Shown: piece by piece, positions 24,455-34,171 of the stretch | How positions within the stretch are numbered: the first letter of the stretch is position 1 | How the letters are laid out: each line of letters opens with the position of its first letter | Assembly: GCA_963838795.1 (NCBI GenBank) | Contig: CAWISL010000001.1 | Location: 186,001 to 250,000 of the forward strand | DNA: 64,000 bases | Direction of reading: 5' to 3' | Source: JAIBJN01 sp963838795 | GTDB taxonomy: Bacteria; Actinomycetota; Thermoleophilia; Gaiellales; Gaiellaceae | Notes under the pieces: generated by a model | The model's database searches: none | What the model was told of the DNA's origin: nothing | What the model saw: only the letters and a program-made list of their open reading frames with translations | Translations under genes and position numbers: made by a program

Positions 24455-26008
24455 TTACGGGACGAAAGTGCCCTGCGAGCCCGCCGGGGCCGGAATGGTG
24501 ACGTTGCCGGGTACCTTCTTGCCCGGTACGCCGTTGACGGCCTCTGTCGTGTACGCGTACGTCAGGAGCGAGAAGCCGATCGAGTCGGCGTTGACGGCGA
24601 GCGCGTGGTTGTTGTTGTTGGCGAACGTGTCGCAGGCCAGGTGGTAGCACGGGTCGAACTGCGCGCCCGTGGTCCCGCCCCAGATCGCCTGCTGCTCGGC
24701 GGTCTTGGGAACCTCCGCGCCGGTGAAGAGACCACTCGACGGGATACCGTTGGCCACGAACGCCTGGTAGTCGCTGCGTGCGTCGAACGCGGCGTCGTCG
24801 TAGGGCTCGTCCTGCATGGTGTAGAAGGACTCGAACAGATCCTCGATCGCGGTCGACCCAGGCGGGATGGCCACCGGAGCCGTGAAGCTCGACTGGTCGG
24901 CGTCCTGCGTCATGAAGATGTAGTTCGGCGAGCCGACCATGTCGAAGTTGAGGTAGAGCGCGATTCGATCCTTCTCCGCCTGACTCAGGCCGTCGACGTA
25001 AGCCGTCGAGCCGAGGAGACCGTCCTCCTCAGCACCCCACCACGCGAACCGAAGCGTGTTCTCGTTCGCCACGTGGGCGAGCTGCTCGGCGGCCTCGAGC
25101 AAGGCGGCGCTGCCCGAGCCGTTGTCGTTGATTCCGGGCCCGGCCTGCACCGAGTCCAGGTGCGCACCGGCCATGACCACGTTGTCGTCGTTTCGGCCCG
25201 GATTCTCCGCGATCACGTTGACCTGGGGCCTGCTCTCGGGCGGATCGACGTCGATGTGCGCGGTCGAGCCGGCCTGGGACAGCGCCCCCCCGTTGGCGAA
25301 CGATCCACCGACGACGGGAATGGTGACCGCAGCGCCGTCGGGCAGAAGCGTCCCGACGATCAGGCCTTCGCGCGTCGGGTCGTTCCCCTGGTTGAAGATG
25401 ATCACTGCCTCGGCACCGGCGTTTTGAGCATTCAGCGCCTTGATGCCGAAGGTGCAGGTCCCTCGCTGGATCAACGCGATGTCGTTCGGGCCGCCGAAGC
25501 CCGTGAAGTCGGTCGACTCGCAGCCGCTCGTGCTGGCACGAGGAGGCACGAGGTTGATGTCGACCGGAATCACCGGCCCGGTCACGTCGCCGAACCCGCT
25601 GCCCGAAAATGCACCGGACTCATACGTCGCCGAGATCGGGGTCAGCTGCTCGAGCACCACCGGCGGAGTGAACTCGTATTCGAACTCGTCGAGCGTTACA
25701 TCCCACCCTGCCGCCTCGAGCTTCTCGACCACGTACTCGACGCTCCCGGTATAGCCGGGGAGACCGGCCGCGCGATTGCCGCCGTTCGCATCAGCGATCG
25801 CCTGGAGCGCGGCCTGATGCGCGCGAACCTGGTCGAGCCGGATGCACTCGAGCACCTTCTGGTACGTGTTGTTCGATCGCCCGTCGCAGTCGGCCTGCGA
25901 CGGTACCGCCAGCGCCTCGCCGGCGGGCAGGATCGCCGCCAGCACGAGGGCGACGATCGCAACGCCTCGGGCGCGTTTGCGCCCAAGGGCTCGTGAGAGT
26001 CCAAACAC
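24455..26008 (-). CDS. Secreted M28-family zinc aminopeptidase with PA domain
   Basis: 517 residues from GTG 26008, which has GGAAGGGGA upstream and directly precedes the signal peptide (A-I-V-A-L-V-L-A-A-I-L-P-A-G-E-A-L-A). A protease-associated insert (D-I-A-L-I-Q-R-G-T-C-T-F-G-I-K-A, E-A-V-I-I-F-N-Q) is embedded before the peptidase core. The core shows the five M28 zinc ligands and catalytic Glu: A-G-A-H-L-D-S-V, N-D-N-G-S-G-S-A-A-L-L-E, W-G-A-E-E-D-G-L-L-G-S, L-N-F-D-M-V-G-S, and D-P-C-Y-H-L-A-C-D. It is an exported metallo-aminopeptidase, probably for peptide scavenging. Divergent from the PA/LVIVD protein at 26215. Confidence 0.9.
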   Translation of the reverse strand: MFGLSRALGRKRARGVAIVALVLAAILPAGEALAVPSQADCDGRSNNTYQKVLECIRLDQVRAHQAALQAIADANGGNRAAGLPGYTGSVEYVVEKLEAAGWDVTLDEFEYEFTPPVVLEQLTPISATYESGAFSGSGFGDVTGPVIPVDINLVPPRASTSGCESTDFTGFGGPNDIALIQRGTCTFGIKALNAQNAGAEAVIIFNQGNDPTREGLIVGTLLPDGAAVTIPVVGGSFANGGALSQAGSTAHIDVDPPESRPQVNVIAENPGRNDDNVVMAGAHLDSVQAGPGINDNGSGSAALLEAAEQLAHVANENTLRFAWWGAEEDGLLGSTAYVDGLSQAEKDRIALYLNFDMVGSPNYIFMTQDADQSSFTAPVAIPPGSTAIEDLFESFYTMQDEPYDDAAFDARSDYQAFVANGIPSSGLFTGAEVPKTAEQQAIWGGTTGAQFDPCYHLACDTFANNNNHALAVNADSIGFSLLTYAYTTEAVNGVPGKKVPGNVTIPAPAGSQGTFVP

Positions 26009-26085
26009 TGCGTCCCCTTCCGTAGTTTCCCGATGTCGACGGGCCAAGCCGTCTTACCCCAGCCGCGCAGCATATCGGGCCGCGC

Positions 26086-26145
26086 GTTGCAACGGATGGA
26101 AACGATTGACTTGTGTGCATTCCGCGCGGTAGCGTTTGTTGCAAC
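26086..26145 (+). promoter_or_regulatory. Promoter flanked by two GTTGCAAC operators
   Basis: A candidate promoter, TTGACT (26106-26111), 18-bp spacer and TAGCGT (26130-26135), reads toward the gene at 26215. The perfect palindrome GTTGCAAC occurs at 26086-26093 and again at 26138-26145, 52 bp apart, close to five helical turns, so one lies on each side of the promoter. Both copies are followed by G, and the first extends to CGTTGCAACG. The spacing suggests a repressor binding both sites. It may also control the divergent M28 gene. Confidence 0.55.
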
Positions 26146-26214
26146 GTGCGGCGGCGACGATGGGGCGCTCGCCACCGTTCTACGGGACAAGCGGCTTCAG
26201 AGGAGGTTGATGAC

Positions 26215-28215
26215 GTGAGAAGGCTTCTATCTCGGGCCGTGGCTGCGGCGGCTGCAGGGCTTGCGCTCGCCTGCGTGGGCGGCGCAACCGCGAGCGATCC
26301 GGCAGACGTGCCCGACCGCATGCCCCGCATGGGGTCCGGGGACAGCACGATGGTCGGCGTGCACCAGCAGCACGGCCAGGCGGGCGATCATCTGCCTGGC
26401 TCAAGCGCCAACGTTGAGTTGGTCGGCGAGCTCGAGCCCACTGGCCAGTTCGGGCCGATAGTGGCCGGCCAGATCGCTGACCTGGCCGTCTACAAAGACT
26501 TCGCCTACCTGAACTCCTGGAACGAGCCGACGTGCACCAAGGGCGGCGTCTACGTGGTCGACATCCGGAATCCCCGGAAGCCCAAGGAGATCACGTTCAT
26601 CCCGGCGGTGCCGGGCAACTTCCACGGCGAGGGCGCGGACGTCCTCACCGTGCACAACAAGACGTTCAGGGGTGACCTGCTCGCGGTGAACAACGAGAAG
26701 TGCATCGACACCGACGAGGGCGGCGGCTTCGACCTCTACGACGTCACGAACCCGCGCCGGCCGAAGACGCTCGTGCAGGGTGCCGGCGACCACGGCGGCG
26801 AGGGGGAGATGGAGGGCGACGAGCCGTCCAACACCTATCACAGCGTCTTCATGTGGCTCGACGACCGGAAGACCTATCTCGTCGCGACCGACAACGAGGA
26901 GTTCCACGACGTCGACATCTACGACGTCACGGACCCGCGGAACCCGAAGCCGGTCGCCGAGTACGACCTCTGGGAGAGCTTCCCGCAGATCGTGCAGGTG
27001 GACGAGCACCCTCGCCTCTCGGAGATCTTCAACCACGACATGGTGACGAAGGTCATCGACGGCCGTGACGTCCTGCTCGACTCCTACTGGGATGCCGGCT
27101 ACGTCATGCTCGACGTCGAGGATCCGGCGAACGCCACCTACATCGGCGACACGGACTTCGCGGACGAGGACCCGCTCGTGCCGGGGATCTCGCCGCCCGA
27201 GGGCAACGCCCACGAGGCCGAGTTCTCACACGACAACACGTACTTCCTCGGTGCCGACGAGGACTTCGGCCCCTACCGGCCAGACCAGTTCTTCGTCAAC
27301 GACCAGGAGCGGCCTTCGGTCGGCGTCGGCGGCGGCCTGGCGGCCGCAGCGCTGCCGGACCAGACGATGAGCGGCAAGGTCGTCTACGGAGGCTACGGCT
27401 GTCCGGCGGATCCGACGGTGCTGCCGCTGTCGAGCGACTACACCGACGCGGAGCTCGGGCTCCAGCCGGGCGACGAGCGGATCCTCCTCATGCAGCGGGG
27501 CCCGACGGGTGACCCGAGCGCCGACTACAACGGCAACGGCGACCTGACCGACGACGCGTGCTTCCCGGGCGAGAAGGCCGCGAAGGCCTTCGACGCCGGC
27601 TGGGAAGCGGTCCTCCTGGTCAACCGCCACCTCGGGGCCGACGACTCGATGACCGAGCCGTTCTGCGGCTCGGGCGCGTTCGAGGCCGACAAGCCGATGG
27701 TGACCGTCTGCACGACGCACGCGGCCTACCACGAGCTGTTCGGGACGACGCCGACGTTCGGGGTGCCCTACGACCCGAGCGACGCGCCGGCCATCGGAGC
27801 GGTCAGCCTCGGGCGGGTGCGGGCGACCTCGATCTTCGACGGGTGGGGCTACCTGAACCTGTTCCGCCGCAGCGAGGGCAAGGTCGAGCGAATCGACTCC
27901 TACGCGATCCCCGAGGCGCTCGACCCGGCGTTCGCGTTCGGCTTCGGCGACCTCTCCATCCACGAGATCGCCACCGATCCCGAGCAGAACCTCGCGTACA
28001 GCTCGTACTACGCGGGCGGCGCGCGGGTATTCAGCTTCGGCGAGTCGGGCATCGAAGAGGTCGGCCACTACATCGACGAGGACGGGAACAACTTCTGGGG
28101 CGTCGAGACGTTCCTCCCCACCGACAAGAAGGCCGGCAACCTGAAGAAGAAGCGCCTCTTCGCGGGCTCCGACCGCGACCACGGCATCTTCATCTTCCGC
28201 TACACGGGCGGCTAG
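26215..28215 (+). CDS. Secreted LVIVD-repeat protein with PA-like insert
   Basis: 666 residues from GTG 26215 with AGGAGG 9 bases upstream. A signal peptide (R-R-L-L-S-R-A-V-A-A-A-A-A-G-L-A-L-A-C) is followed by LVIVD-type propeller units: Y-V-V-D-I-R-N-P-R-K-P-K-E, F-D-L-Y-D-V-T-N-P-R-R-P-K, V-D-I-Y-D-V-T-D-P-R-N-P-K. A region near residues 390-530 (G-D-E-R-I-L-L-M-Q-R-G, E-A-V-L-L-V-N-R-H) resembles a protease-associated domain inserted into the propeller, and further blades close the protein. It shares the PA module and a divergent promoter region with the M28 peptidase, so the pair may act together outside the cell (inference). Confidence 0.75.
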   Translation: MRRLLSRAVAAAAAGLALACVGGATASDPADVPDRMPRMGSGDSTMVGVHQQHGQAGDHLPGSSANVELVGELEPTGQFGPIVAGQIADLAVYKDFAYLNSWNEPTCTKGGVYVVDIRNPRKPKEITFIPAVPGNFHGEGADVLTVHNKTFRGDLLAVNNEKCIDTDEGGGFDLYDVTNPRRPKTLVQGAGDHGGEGEMEGDEPSNTYHSVFMWLDDRKTYLVATDNEEFHDVDIYDVTDPRNPKPVAEYDLWESFPQIVQVDEHPRLSEIFNHDMVTKVIDGRDVLLDSYWDAGYVMLDVEDPANATYIGDTDFADEDPLVPGISPPEGNAHEAEFSHDNTYFLGADEDFGPYRPDQFFVNDQERPSVGVGGGLAAAALPDQTMSGKVVYGGYGCPADPTVLPLSSDYTDAELGLQPGDERILLMQRGPTGDPSADYNGNGDLTDDACFPGEKAAKAFDAGWEAVLLVNRHLGADDSMTEPFCGSGAFEADKPMVTVCTTHAAYHELFGTTPTFGVPYDPSDAPAIGAVSLGRVRATSIFDGWGYLNLFRRSEGKVERIDSYAIPEALDPAFAFGFGDLSIHEIATDPEQNLAYSSYYAGGARVFSFGESGIEEVGHYIDEDGNNFWGVETFLPTDKKAGNLKKKRLFAGSDRDHGIFIFRYTGG

Positions 28216-28237
28216 TCCCGGAGCGGGAAGACGAATC

Positions 28238-28265
28238 GAGAGGGGCGGCTCCGGCCGCCCCTCTC
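28238..28265 (+). terminator. Hairpin terminator after the LVIVD/PA gene
   Basis: GAGAGGGGCGG (28238-28248) pairs perfectly with CCGCCCCTCTC (28255-28265) around a 6-nt loop, 22 bases after the stop. Confidence 0.8.
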
Positions 28266-28285
28266 ACATCCGCGGCCGAGGTCGA

Positions 28286-28478
28286 GTGCTCCTGGGGCGC
28301 GGGCCCAAGACCATCGCCGCGAGCCTCGGCACAGCCGCCAGCCTCAGTCTCACGCTCCACCTCGCCTACTTCTTCATCGACCTGGTGCACCTGAGCGGCG
28401 ACGGCGCTCGCGGCGCTCCCTGCAAGCAACGTGGAGCCCACCGATCTCGCCGAGGCCGGTCACGCCGGTCGCCCCTAG
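28286..28478 (+). CDS. Possible small membrane protein, frameshifted
   Basis: From GTG 28286: a short basic start, then A-A-S-L-S-L-T-L-H-L-A-Y-F-F-I-D-L-V-H-L-S, one transmembrane helix. After a frame change near 28400 the reading continues A-T-A-L-A-A-L-P-A-S-N-V-E-P-T-D and stops at 28478. The stop shares a CTAG with the convergent HYR gene (28475-28478), the same arrangement as two other convergent pairs here, which supports the end point. Existence and frame are both uncertain. Confidence 0.35.
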
Positions 28479-30121
28479 CCGACCTCGAATCTGGTCTGGC
28501 CGAAGAGCGGGCCGTAGCGGGCGGCCGCCTTCGGCCCGAACCCCGCCCAGACGTACACGATGACGCGCCCGCCCGAGAGCATGTGCCGTCTCCCCTGGAA
28601 CGTCCAGCTCGAGCGGAGGCGATGCTGCGAGCCGCCGGGCCAGACGCTGAGGAGCTTCCTTCCGTCACGCCACAGCTGCATGTTGTAGTAGGTGGCGTTC
28701 TTGACCGAGGCCCAGTCGACGAGGGGCGCCGAGTGGACGATCGCGTCGTACTGGGGCGAGACGATGGGCGTCGGCCAGGCGGAGAGTGTCACCCCCGCGG
28801 AGACGTTCCCGGCCACGTCGAAGCTGCGGATCCGGTAGAGGTAGCGCACGTGGTTCGAGACAGCGCGGTCGGTGAAGGAGTCTGCCTCGACACGGTCGGC
28901 GATCGGCTTCCAGGCGCGCGCCGCAGCCCGCTTGCGCCAGATGCGAACGCGGTCGTAGTCGACGTCGATCGGCTTCGTCCACGAGAGCGTCACGATCCGG
29001 CGGCGGGCACGTGGCGAGAACCCCACCACCCTCGCAGGGCTCGTGAGATCGACCGTCCACCCGTACGAAGCCTGGTTGACGTTGCCGACGCCGTTCGTCA
29101 CCTGCACGGTGAAGAGGTGAGCGCCGTCCACCAGGCCTGCATACGCCTGAGTCGCTCCATCGCATGGCGTGAAGCTCCCCGGCTGCGACGGCCCCTCGAG
29201 CCTGCACTCCGCCGAACCGCCCGGCTCCAGGTCGAGCTCGAACGTGACCTCCGAGAGCCTCGTCAGCCTCGGCACGCTCGGGACGATTCCCGGCTTCGCC
29301 GGGATTTGCCCCTGCTGCACGATGACCTTGAACGTCGTCGGCTGGCTCTCGAGGCCGGCCGCATCGGTGGCGCTGCAGGTCACCTCGGTCTCGCCAATCG
29401 GAAACGTCGACTGCGGGGGAGGGTCACATTCGACCTCGGGGCTAGCGTCGGCGATGTCCTGGGCGTCTGGAAGCGCATAGTGCACGACGGCACCCTGTGC
29501 GGACTCCTGGTCTCTGATCACGTCCGGGCGGGGCGCAAGCGTCGGCGGCGTGGTGTCCTCCACCTCGACGGTGAACGAGCCGTTGCTCACGTTGCCGGCG
29601 GCGTCGGTGACCGTGCAGGAGACGTTCGTGACGCCCAGCGGAAACGTCGAACCCGAGTCATGCGACCCGCAGTTCAGGACGGGCGAGGGATCCAGGTTGT
29701 CGCTCGTCCCGAAGACGACGATGGCACCCGCCGGCGAGGTCGCCTCGACGACGACGTCGGCAGGTAGTCCAGGCGCCGTCAGGTCGATCGTCCATTCGAA
29801 CGTGCTCGGAGGGCTCAGCTCCCCGGCGGAGTCGCGCGCCCTGACCTCGAAGGCGTGCGCGCCTTGCGAGAGCGCCGTATACGACTTCGGGGACGCGCAG
29901 TCCTCGGCAGCCTCCGAGTCGAGGCCGCACGTGAAGGCGAGAGCGTCGGAGGAGCTCGAGAACTGGAAGGTCGCGCTGGTGTCTTTGCTCCATGGGAGAA
30001 GGTCGGTCGACAGGGTCGGCTCATCGGGCGCCGCGAACTCACTCGAGGAGGCGGAGGCCGATAGTCCGCCAGTCGCAGCGAGGGCGAGGACGAGCAGCAC
30101 GATGCGACCGGACACAGTCAC
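28475..30121 (-). CDS. Secreted HYR-domain protein
   Basis: 548 residues. A signal peptide (R-I-V-L-L-V-L-A-L-A-A-T-G-G-L-S-A-S-A) is followed by an Ig-like domain (to about residue 110), then two HYR modules with the diagnostic T-F-P-x-G-x-T-x-V-x-C-x-x-x-D-A-A-G pattern. A third Ig-like unit and a fibronectin-like segment (T-L-S-W-T-K-P-I-D-V-D-Y-D-R-V-R-I-W-R-K) end in a C-terminal unit rich in W and Y. An adhesion or scaffold role outside the cell is likely. The GTG start overlaps the stop of the upstream gene (GTGA), so translation is coupled. Confidence 0.8.
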   Translation of the reverse strand: MTVSGRIVLLVLALAATGGLSASASSSEFAAPDEPTLSTDLLPWSKDTSATFQFSSSSDALAFTCGLDSEAAEDCASPKSYTALSQGAHAFEVRARDSAGELSPPSTFEWTIDLTAPGLPADVVVEATSPAGAIVVFGTSDNLDPSPVLNCGSHDSGSTFPLGVTNVSCTVTDAAGNVSNGSFTVEVEDTTPPTLAPRPDVIRDQESAQGAVVHYALPDAQDIADASPEVECDPPPQSTFPIGETEVTCSATDAAGLESQPTTFKVIVQQGQIPAKPGIVPSVPRLTRLSEVTFELDLEPGGSAECRLEGPSQPGSFTPCDGATQAYAGLVDGAHLFTVQVTNGVGNVNQASYGWTVDLTSPARVVGFSPRARRRIVTLSWTKPIDVDYDRVRIWRKRAAARAWKPIADRVEADSFTDRAVSNHVRYLYRIRSFDVAGNVSAGVTLSAWPTPIVSPQYDAIVHSAPLVDWASVKNATYYNMQLWRDGRKLLSVWPGGSQHRLRSSWTFQGRRHMLSGGRVIVYVWAGFGPKAAARYGPLFGQTRFEVG

Positions 30122-30699
30122 TGGGCCATGAGGAAGACGAGGATCGCCGCGCAGGTGGCCAGCGTCACGGCCAGGGCCAGGCCGATGTCTTGCCGGCGCT
30201 CGACGAGCTGCTCGGAGAGCCCGCTGAGCACGCTCGCCGGGATCGTCGCGAACGCCAGACCGAGGAGCGCCGCTCCGAGGAAGAGGAGCACTCCAACCCC
30301 AACCGCCGTCGAGAGTCGGCTTTGGGTGTCCTCGCGGGCCAGGACGACCGGCGGGGCGGACGCGAGCAGCGGCGCGGCGACCGTGACGGTCGTGCCTGCC
30401 TCGGCCCAGGTCGGGTGAACCGGGGTCGTCTCGGTTGCCGCCGAGCGTCGGTCGCGACGGGCGGATCTCGTCGCCTCCGGCTTCTTCTTGCGGGAAGGCC
30501 GGGGACCAGCCCGCTGAGGAGCGTCGGTTGTCGGCGTCGTCTCGGGGGCAGGCGGCGGCGGAGCGGGAGACGGCGCAGGAACCGGCGCCGGATCCGGCTC
30601 CGGCTGTGCCAGCGCAGCTTCAGTTACGCCCAGAGTGATCGCGATCGCGATCAGTACGCCGAAGGTCTTCGCCTGAGACCCCTTCCCGCAGTTCCGCAG
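30118..30699 (-). CDS. Membrane protein with Pro-rich linker, coupled to the HYR gene
   Basis: An open frame of about 193 residues that lacks an obvious ATG, GTG or TTG start. It opens after TAG at 30709-30711, and the CTG at 30699 is the first plausible codon. Composition is clearly coding: a hydrophobic start ending in A-Q (signal peptide-like, F-G-V-L-I-A-I-A-I-T-L-G-V), a Pro/Ala-rich stretch, a basic region (R-P-S-R-K-K-K-P), then two transmembrane helices (V-G-V-G-V-L-L-F-L-G-A-A-L-L-G-L-A; L-A-L-A-V-T-L-A-T-C-A-A-I-L-V-F-L). Its TGA overlaps the GTG of the HYR gene, so the two are probably one operon and may work together as anchor and surface protein (inference). Confidence 0.55.
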   Translation of the reverse strand: MRNCGKGSQAKTFGVLIAIAITLGVTEAALAQPEPDPAPVPAPSPAPPPPAPETTPTTDAPQRAGPRPSRKKKPEATRSARRDRRSAATETTPVHPTWAEAGTTVTVAAPLLASAPPVVLAREDTQSRLSTAVGVGVLLFLGAALLGLAFATIPASVLSGLSEQLVERRQDIGLALAVTLATCAAILVFLMAQ

Positions 30700-30769
30700 G
30701 GTGTCAGCCTAAGGCGTAGACACCGAGCGTTGCAAGGTCCAACGCGTGCTCGGTGACCGGCTCGTGAGC

Positions 30770-31429
30770 TCAGCTGTCGGCGAGCCGCGCCCGCCGCTCG
30801 CGCTCCTCCTCGGTCGGCTCCTCGAGCGCGAACGATCCGTACCGGATGTCGCCTTCTCGCTTGTACCTGGCCATCACGACGCCGGTCGAGGACGTGGCCG
30901 AATCGGCGAGCGTCAACCCCGCGGGCACTGTTCCGTCGCCGAAGATCCGCTTTCCCGACCCGAGCAGGACCGGGAAGATCATGAGCCTGAGCTCGTCGAC
31001 GAGATCGTGCCCGAGCAGCGTCTGGATCAGGTCCGAGCTGCCATGCACCTGGATCTCCGGCCCGTCTGCCTGCTTGAGCCTCGCGACGGCCTCGGCGACG
31101 TCGCCTTCGAGCAGCGTCGAGTTCGCCCACTCCACCGTGTCGAGCGTCCGCGAGGCAACGTACTTCCGGGCGCCGTTCAGCTGCTCGGCGCCGGGCTGGT
31201 CCGGGACGTGCGGCCAGTGGGCGGCGAAGATCTCGTAGGTCTTCCGGCCGAGGAGGAGGTCGAAGGGCTTGCCCATGACCTCGCCCATCCTCTCTCCCAT
31301 GGCGTCGTCCCAGTAGCCGGCCGACCAGCCGCCGTGGTCGAAGCCTCCGGTCGGGTCCTCCTCCGGGCCGCCGGGCGCCTGCATGACGCCGTCCAAGGTC
31401 ACGAACGTGTTGACGACGAGAGGTCTCAT
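30770..31429 (-). CDS. DHFR-like (RibD C-terminal domain) reductase
   Basis: 219 residues from ATG 31429, chosen for the AGGAGA site just upstream. The fold is that of dihydrofolate reductase/RibD C-terminal proteins: V-V-N-T-F-V-T-L-D-G-V-M-Q-A-P-G-G, then L-L-L-G-R-K-T-Y-E-I-F-A, V-A-S-R-T-L, I-Q-V-H-G-S-S-D-L-I-Q-T-L-L and P-V-L-L-G-S-G-K-R-I-F. These stand-alone proteins bind NADPH but are usually not true FolA; the substrate is unknown. Lies just outside the selC-flanked segment. Confidence 0.8.
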   Translation of the reverse strand: MRPLVVNTFVTLDGVMQAPGGPEEDPTGGFDHGGWSAGYWDDAMGERMGEVMGKPFDLLLGRKTYEIFAAHWPHVPDQPGAEQLNGARKYVASRTLDTVEWANSTLLEGDVAEAVARLKQADGPEIQVHGSSDLIQTLLGHDLVDELRLMIFPVLLGSGKRIFGDGTVPAGLTLADSATSSTGVVMARYKREGDIRYGSFALEEPTEEERERRARLADS

Positions 31430-31457
31430 TGCTCTTCTCCTATCGATCTCGAGGATT

Positions 31458-31467
31458 TCCCTAGGGA
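31458..31467. promoter_or_regulatory. TCCCTAGGGA palindrome upstream of the DHFR-like gene
   Basis: A perfect 10-bp palindrome 28 bp before the start codon; position and symmetry suit an operator. No family match known to me. Confidence 0.25.
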
Positions 31468-31505
31468 CCGGCCCGAGCAGCAAGACTCATCGGGGTACCG
31501 ACTAC

Positions 31506-31545
31506 GAAGCGGCGCAGAAGTCGAGCCTACCCGGCGACGGGTTAC
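31506..31545 (-). repeat. Partial copy of the 3' end of the selenocysteine tRNA (putative att site)
   Basis: Bases 31506-31545 match 39640-39679 at 36 of 40 positions. On the minus strand this is the tRNA-Sec 3' portion: part of the long variable arm, the T arm and the 3' acceptor strand. Both copies have the same orientation and lie 8.13 kb apart. No anticodon or 5' half is present here. The TAA within the copy is used as the stop codon of the M20 gene. Confidence 0.8.
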
Positions 31546-32873
31546 CTCCCGCAGAAACGCATGGCGCACACGGCGAGCGCCTTGGCGCACTGAACAAGGT
31601 CGTCGATGGGGACGTGCTCGTCGATCGTGTGCGCGATGCTCGGTCCGCCCGGCTCCGTCGGGAACCCGCGCGGCCCGTAGGCGATCGAGGGGATCCCGGC
31701 GAGGTGAGTGAACGTGGCTCCGTCGTACCACGAGTCGAGCCCAAAGAGCTTGCCCGGCCGCCCCACGTCTCGCCCTGCCTCGAGCATCGCAGCGACGATC
31801 GGGTCGTCCTCGGCGATCTCCATCGGCATGACCCCGCTCGGCCACCATTCGAAGCGGGGCGGGTTGTCGGCGAGCCACCCGTCCCGCGCCGTCTCGCGCA
31901 GAATCCACTCCTCCACCTCGCGCCGCACGTTCGAGCCGAAGCCCCGCTCGTCTACCTGCGAGGGAAGGTAGAGGATGGCACAGGTGAGCTCGCAGGAGGC
32001 GGGATAGGTCACCGGCCAGTCGCCTGCCGACGCCATCGTCGGGAGCAGGTCCGGCCTGCTCAAATACGGGTGTGCGAGGCCGGCGCCGTTCGACCACTCG
32101 GAGCGCAGCTTCTGCATTGCCTCGATGACGATCACTGCCTTCTCGATCGCGTTGACCGCGCCGCCTTCGCGCCAAGAACGCTGGAAGACTTCAGCGTGAC
32201 CGGGTCGGCCGGGGACGGTGACGACGCCGTACTCGGAGCCTCGGCAGGCCACCCAGACGTCAAAGCCCGTGGCCTCCGTGACGATGCCGGCGTCGGCCTC
32301 GATCCCCCGCGCCACGATCGCCGAGCTGCCTGCGCCTGACGACTCTTCATCCGTGTTCGTCGCGACGATCAGGTCGCCGGCGAGCTCGACGCCACTCTCC
32401 GCGATCACCTGAGCGGCGAGCGTCATCGCCGCGATCCCACCCTTCATGTCGCACGAGCCGCGCCCGTAGAGGTTGCCGTCCCGGACTTCGGCCCGGAACG
32501 GGTCGCCCGTCCACTCGTCGATGGGCTCCACCGAGACGGCGTCGATGTGGCCGTTGAAGAGGAGGCTCTTGCCGCCACCCCCACCTTTGAAACGTGCGAC
32601 GAGCTGAGGTCGGCCCTCGAAGCTGAGACCAGGGGGAACGAGGGGCTTCCCCATCATCTCCTCTGTCGAGGGCTCCCAGAGATCGACCTCCGCCCCCGCG
32701 GCCCGTAGTCGACGGGCCAGGTGCTCCTGCAGCGCCGCCTCGTCGCGAGGCGGATCCTCGGGATTGCGTGCCGTCGTGTCGAAGGCGACGAGCTCGGACG
32801 TGAGCTGCACGAGCTCGCTCCGCCTCCGTTCGACCTCGTCGACGATCTGACGTTCGCGGTCGCTCAACGACAC
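31542..32873 (-). CDS. M20-family amidohydrolase/deacylase (ArgE/DapE-like)
   Basis: 443 residues of a two-zinc peptidase-M20 enzyme. Metal and catalytic residues are visible: G-H-I-D-A-V (His, Asp), G-R-G-S-C-D-M-K-G-G (bridging Asp), T-D-E-E-S-S-G (catalytic Glu and ligand), I-V-T-E-A-T, and a C-terminal A-H-T-I-D-E-H-V. The dimerisation domain lies between about residues 215 and 325. Family members remove acyl groups from amino acids or diamines (acetylornithine, succinyl-diaminopimelate). In this island an N-acyl amine or guanidino compound is a reasonable guess. The stop codon lies within the tRNA-Sec fragment. Divergent from the importer genes. Confidence 0.85.
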   Translation of the reverse strand: MSLSDRERQIVDEVERRRSELVQLTSELVAFDTTARNPEDPPRDEAALQEHLARRLRAAGAEVDLWEPSTEEMMGKPLVPPGLSFEGRPQLVARFKGGGGGKSLLFNGHIDAVSVEPIDEWTGDPFRAEVRDGNLYGRGSCDMKGGIAAMTLAAQVIAESGVELAGDLIVATNTDEESSGAGSSAIVARGIEADAGIVTEATGFDVWVACRGSEYGVVTVPGRPGHAEVFQRSWREGGAVNAIEKAVIVIEAMQKLRSEWSNGAGLAHPYLSRPDLLPTMASAGDWPVTYPASCELTCAILYLPSQVDERGFGSNVRREVEEWILRETARDGWLADNPPRFEWWPSGVMPMEIAEDDPIVAAMLEAGRDVGRPGKLFGLDSWYDGATFTHLAGIPSIAYGPRGFPTEPGGPSIAHTIDEHVPIDDLVQCAKALAVCAMRFCGR

Positions 32874-32996
32874 GGCGGAAATCTAACCTGCCCGCGATCG
32901 CACCGAGAGGTCTCAAGGGGGCCGGCCGCCTCGCTTGCATTACGGCGCTCGGCCTCCAAGAATAGAGTCTTGGAACAGCAAGATCACACCGGCCCC

Positions 32997-34169
<1,173 letters not shown>

Positions 34170-34171
34170 GG

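Noticed and set aside
30770..31429. Dihydrofolate reductase FolA
   Set aside because: The sequence fits the RibD C-terminal type of small reductases rather than FolA.
31506..31545. A second tRNA-Sec gene
   Set aside because: Only the 3' 40 nt are present; anticodon, D arm and 5' acceptor strand are missing.
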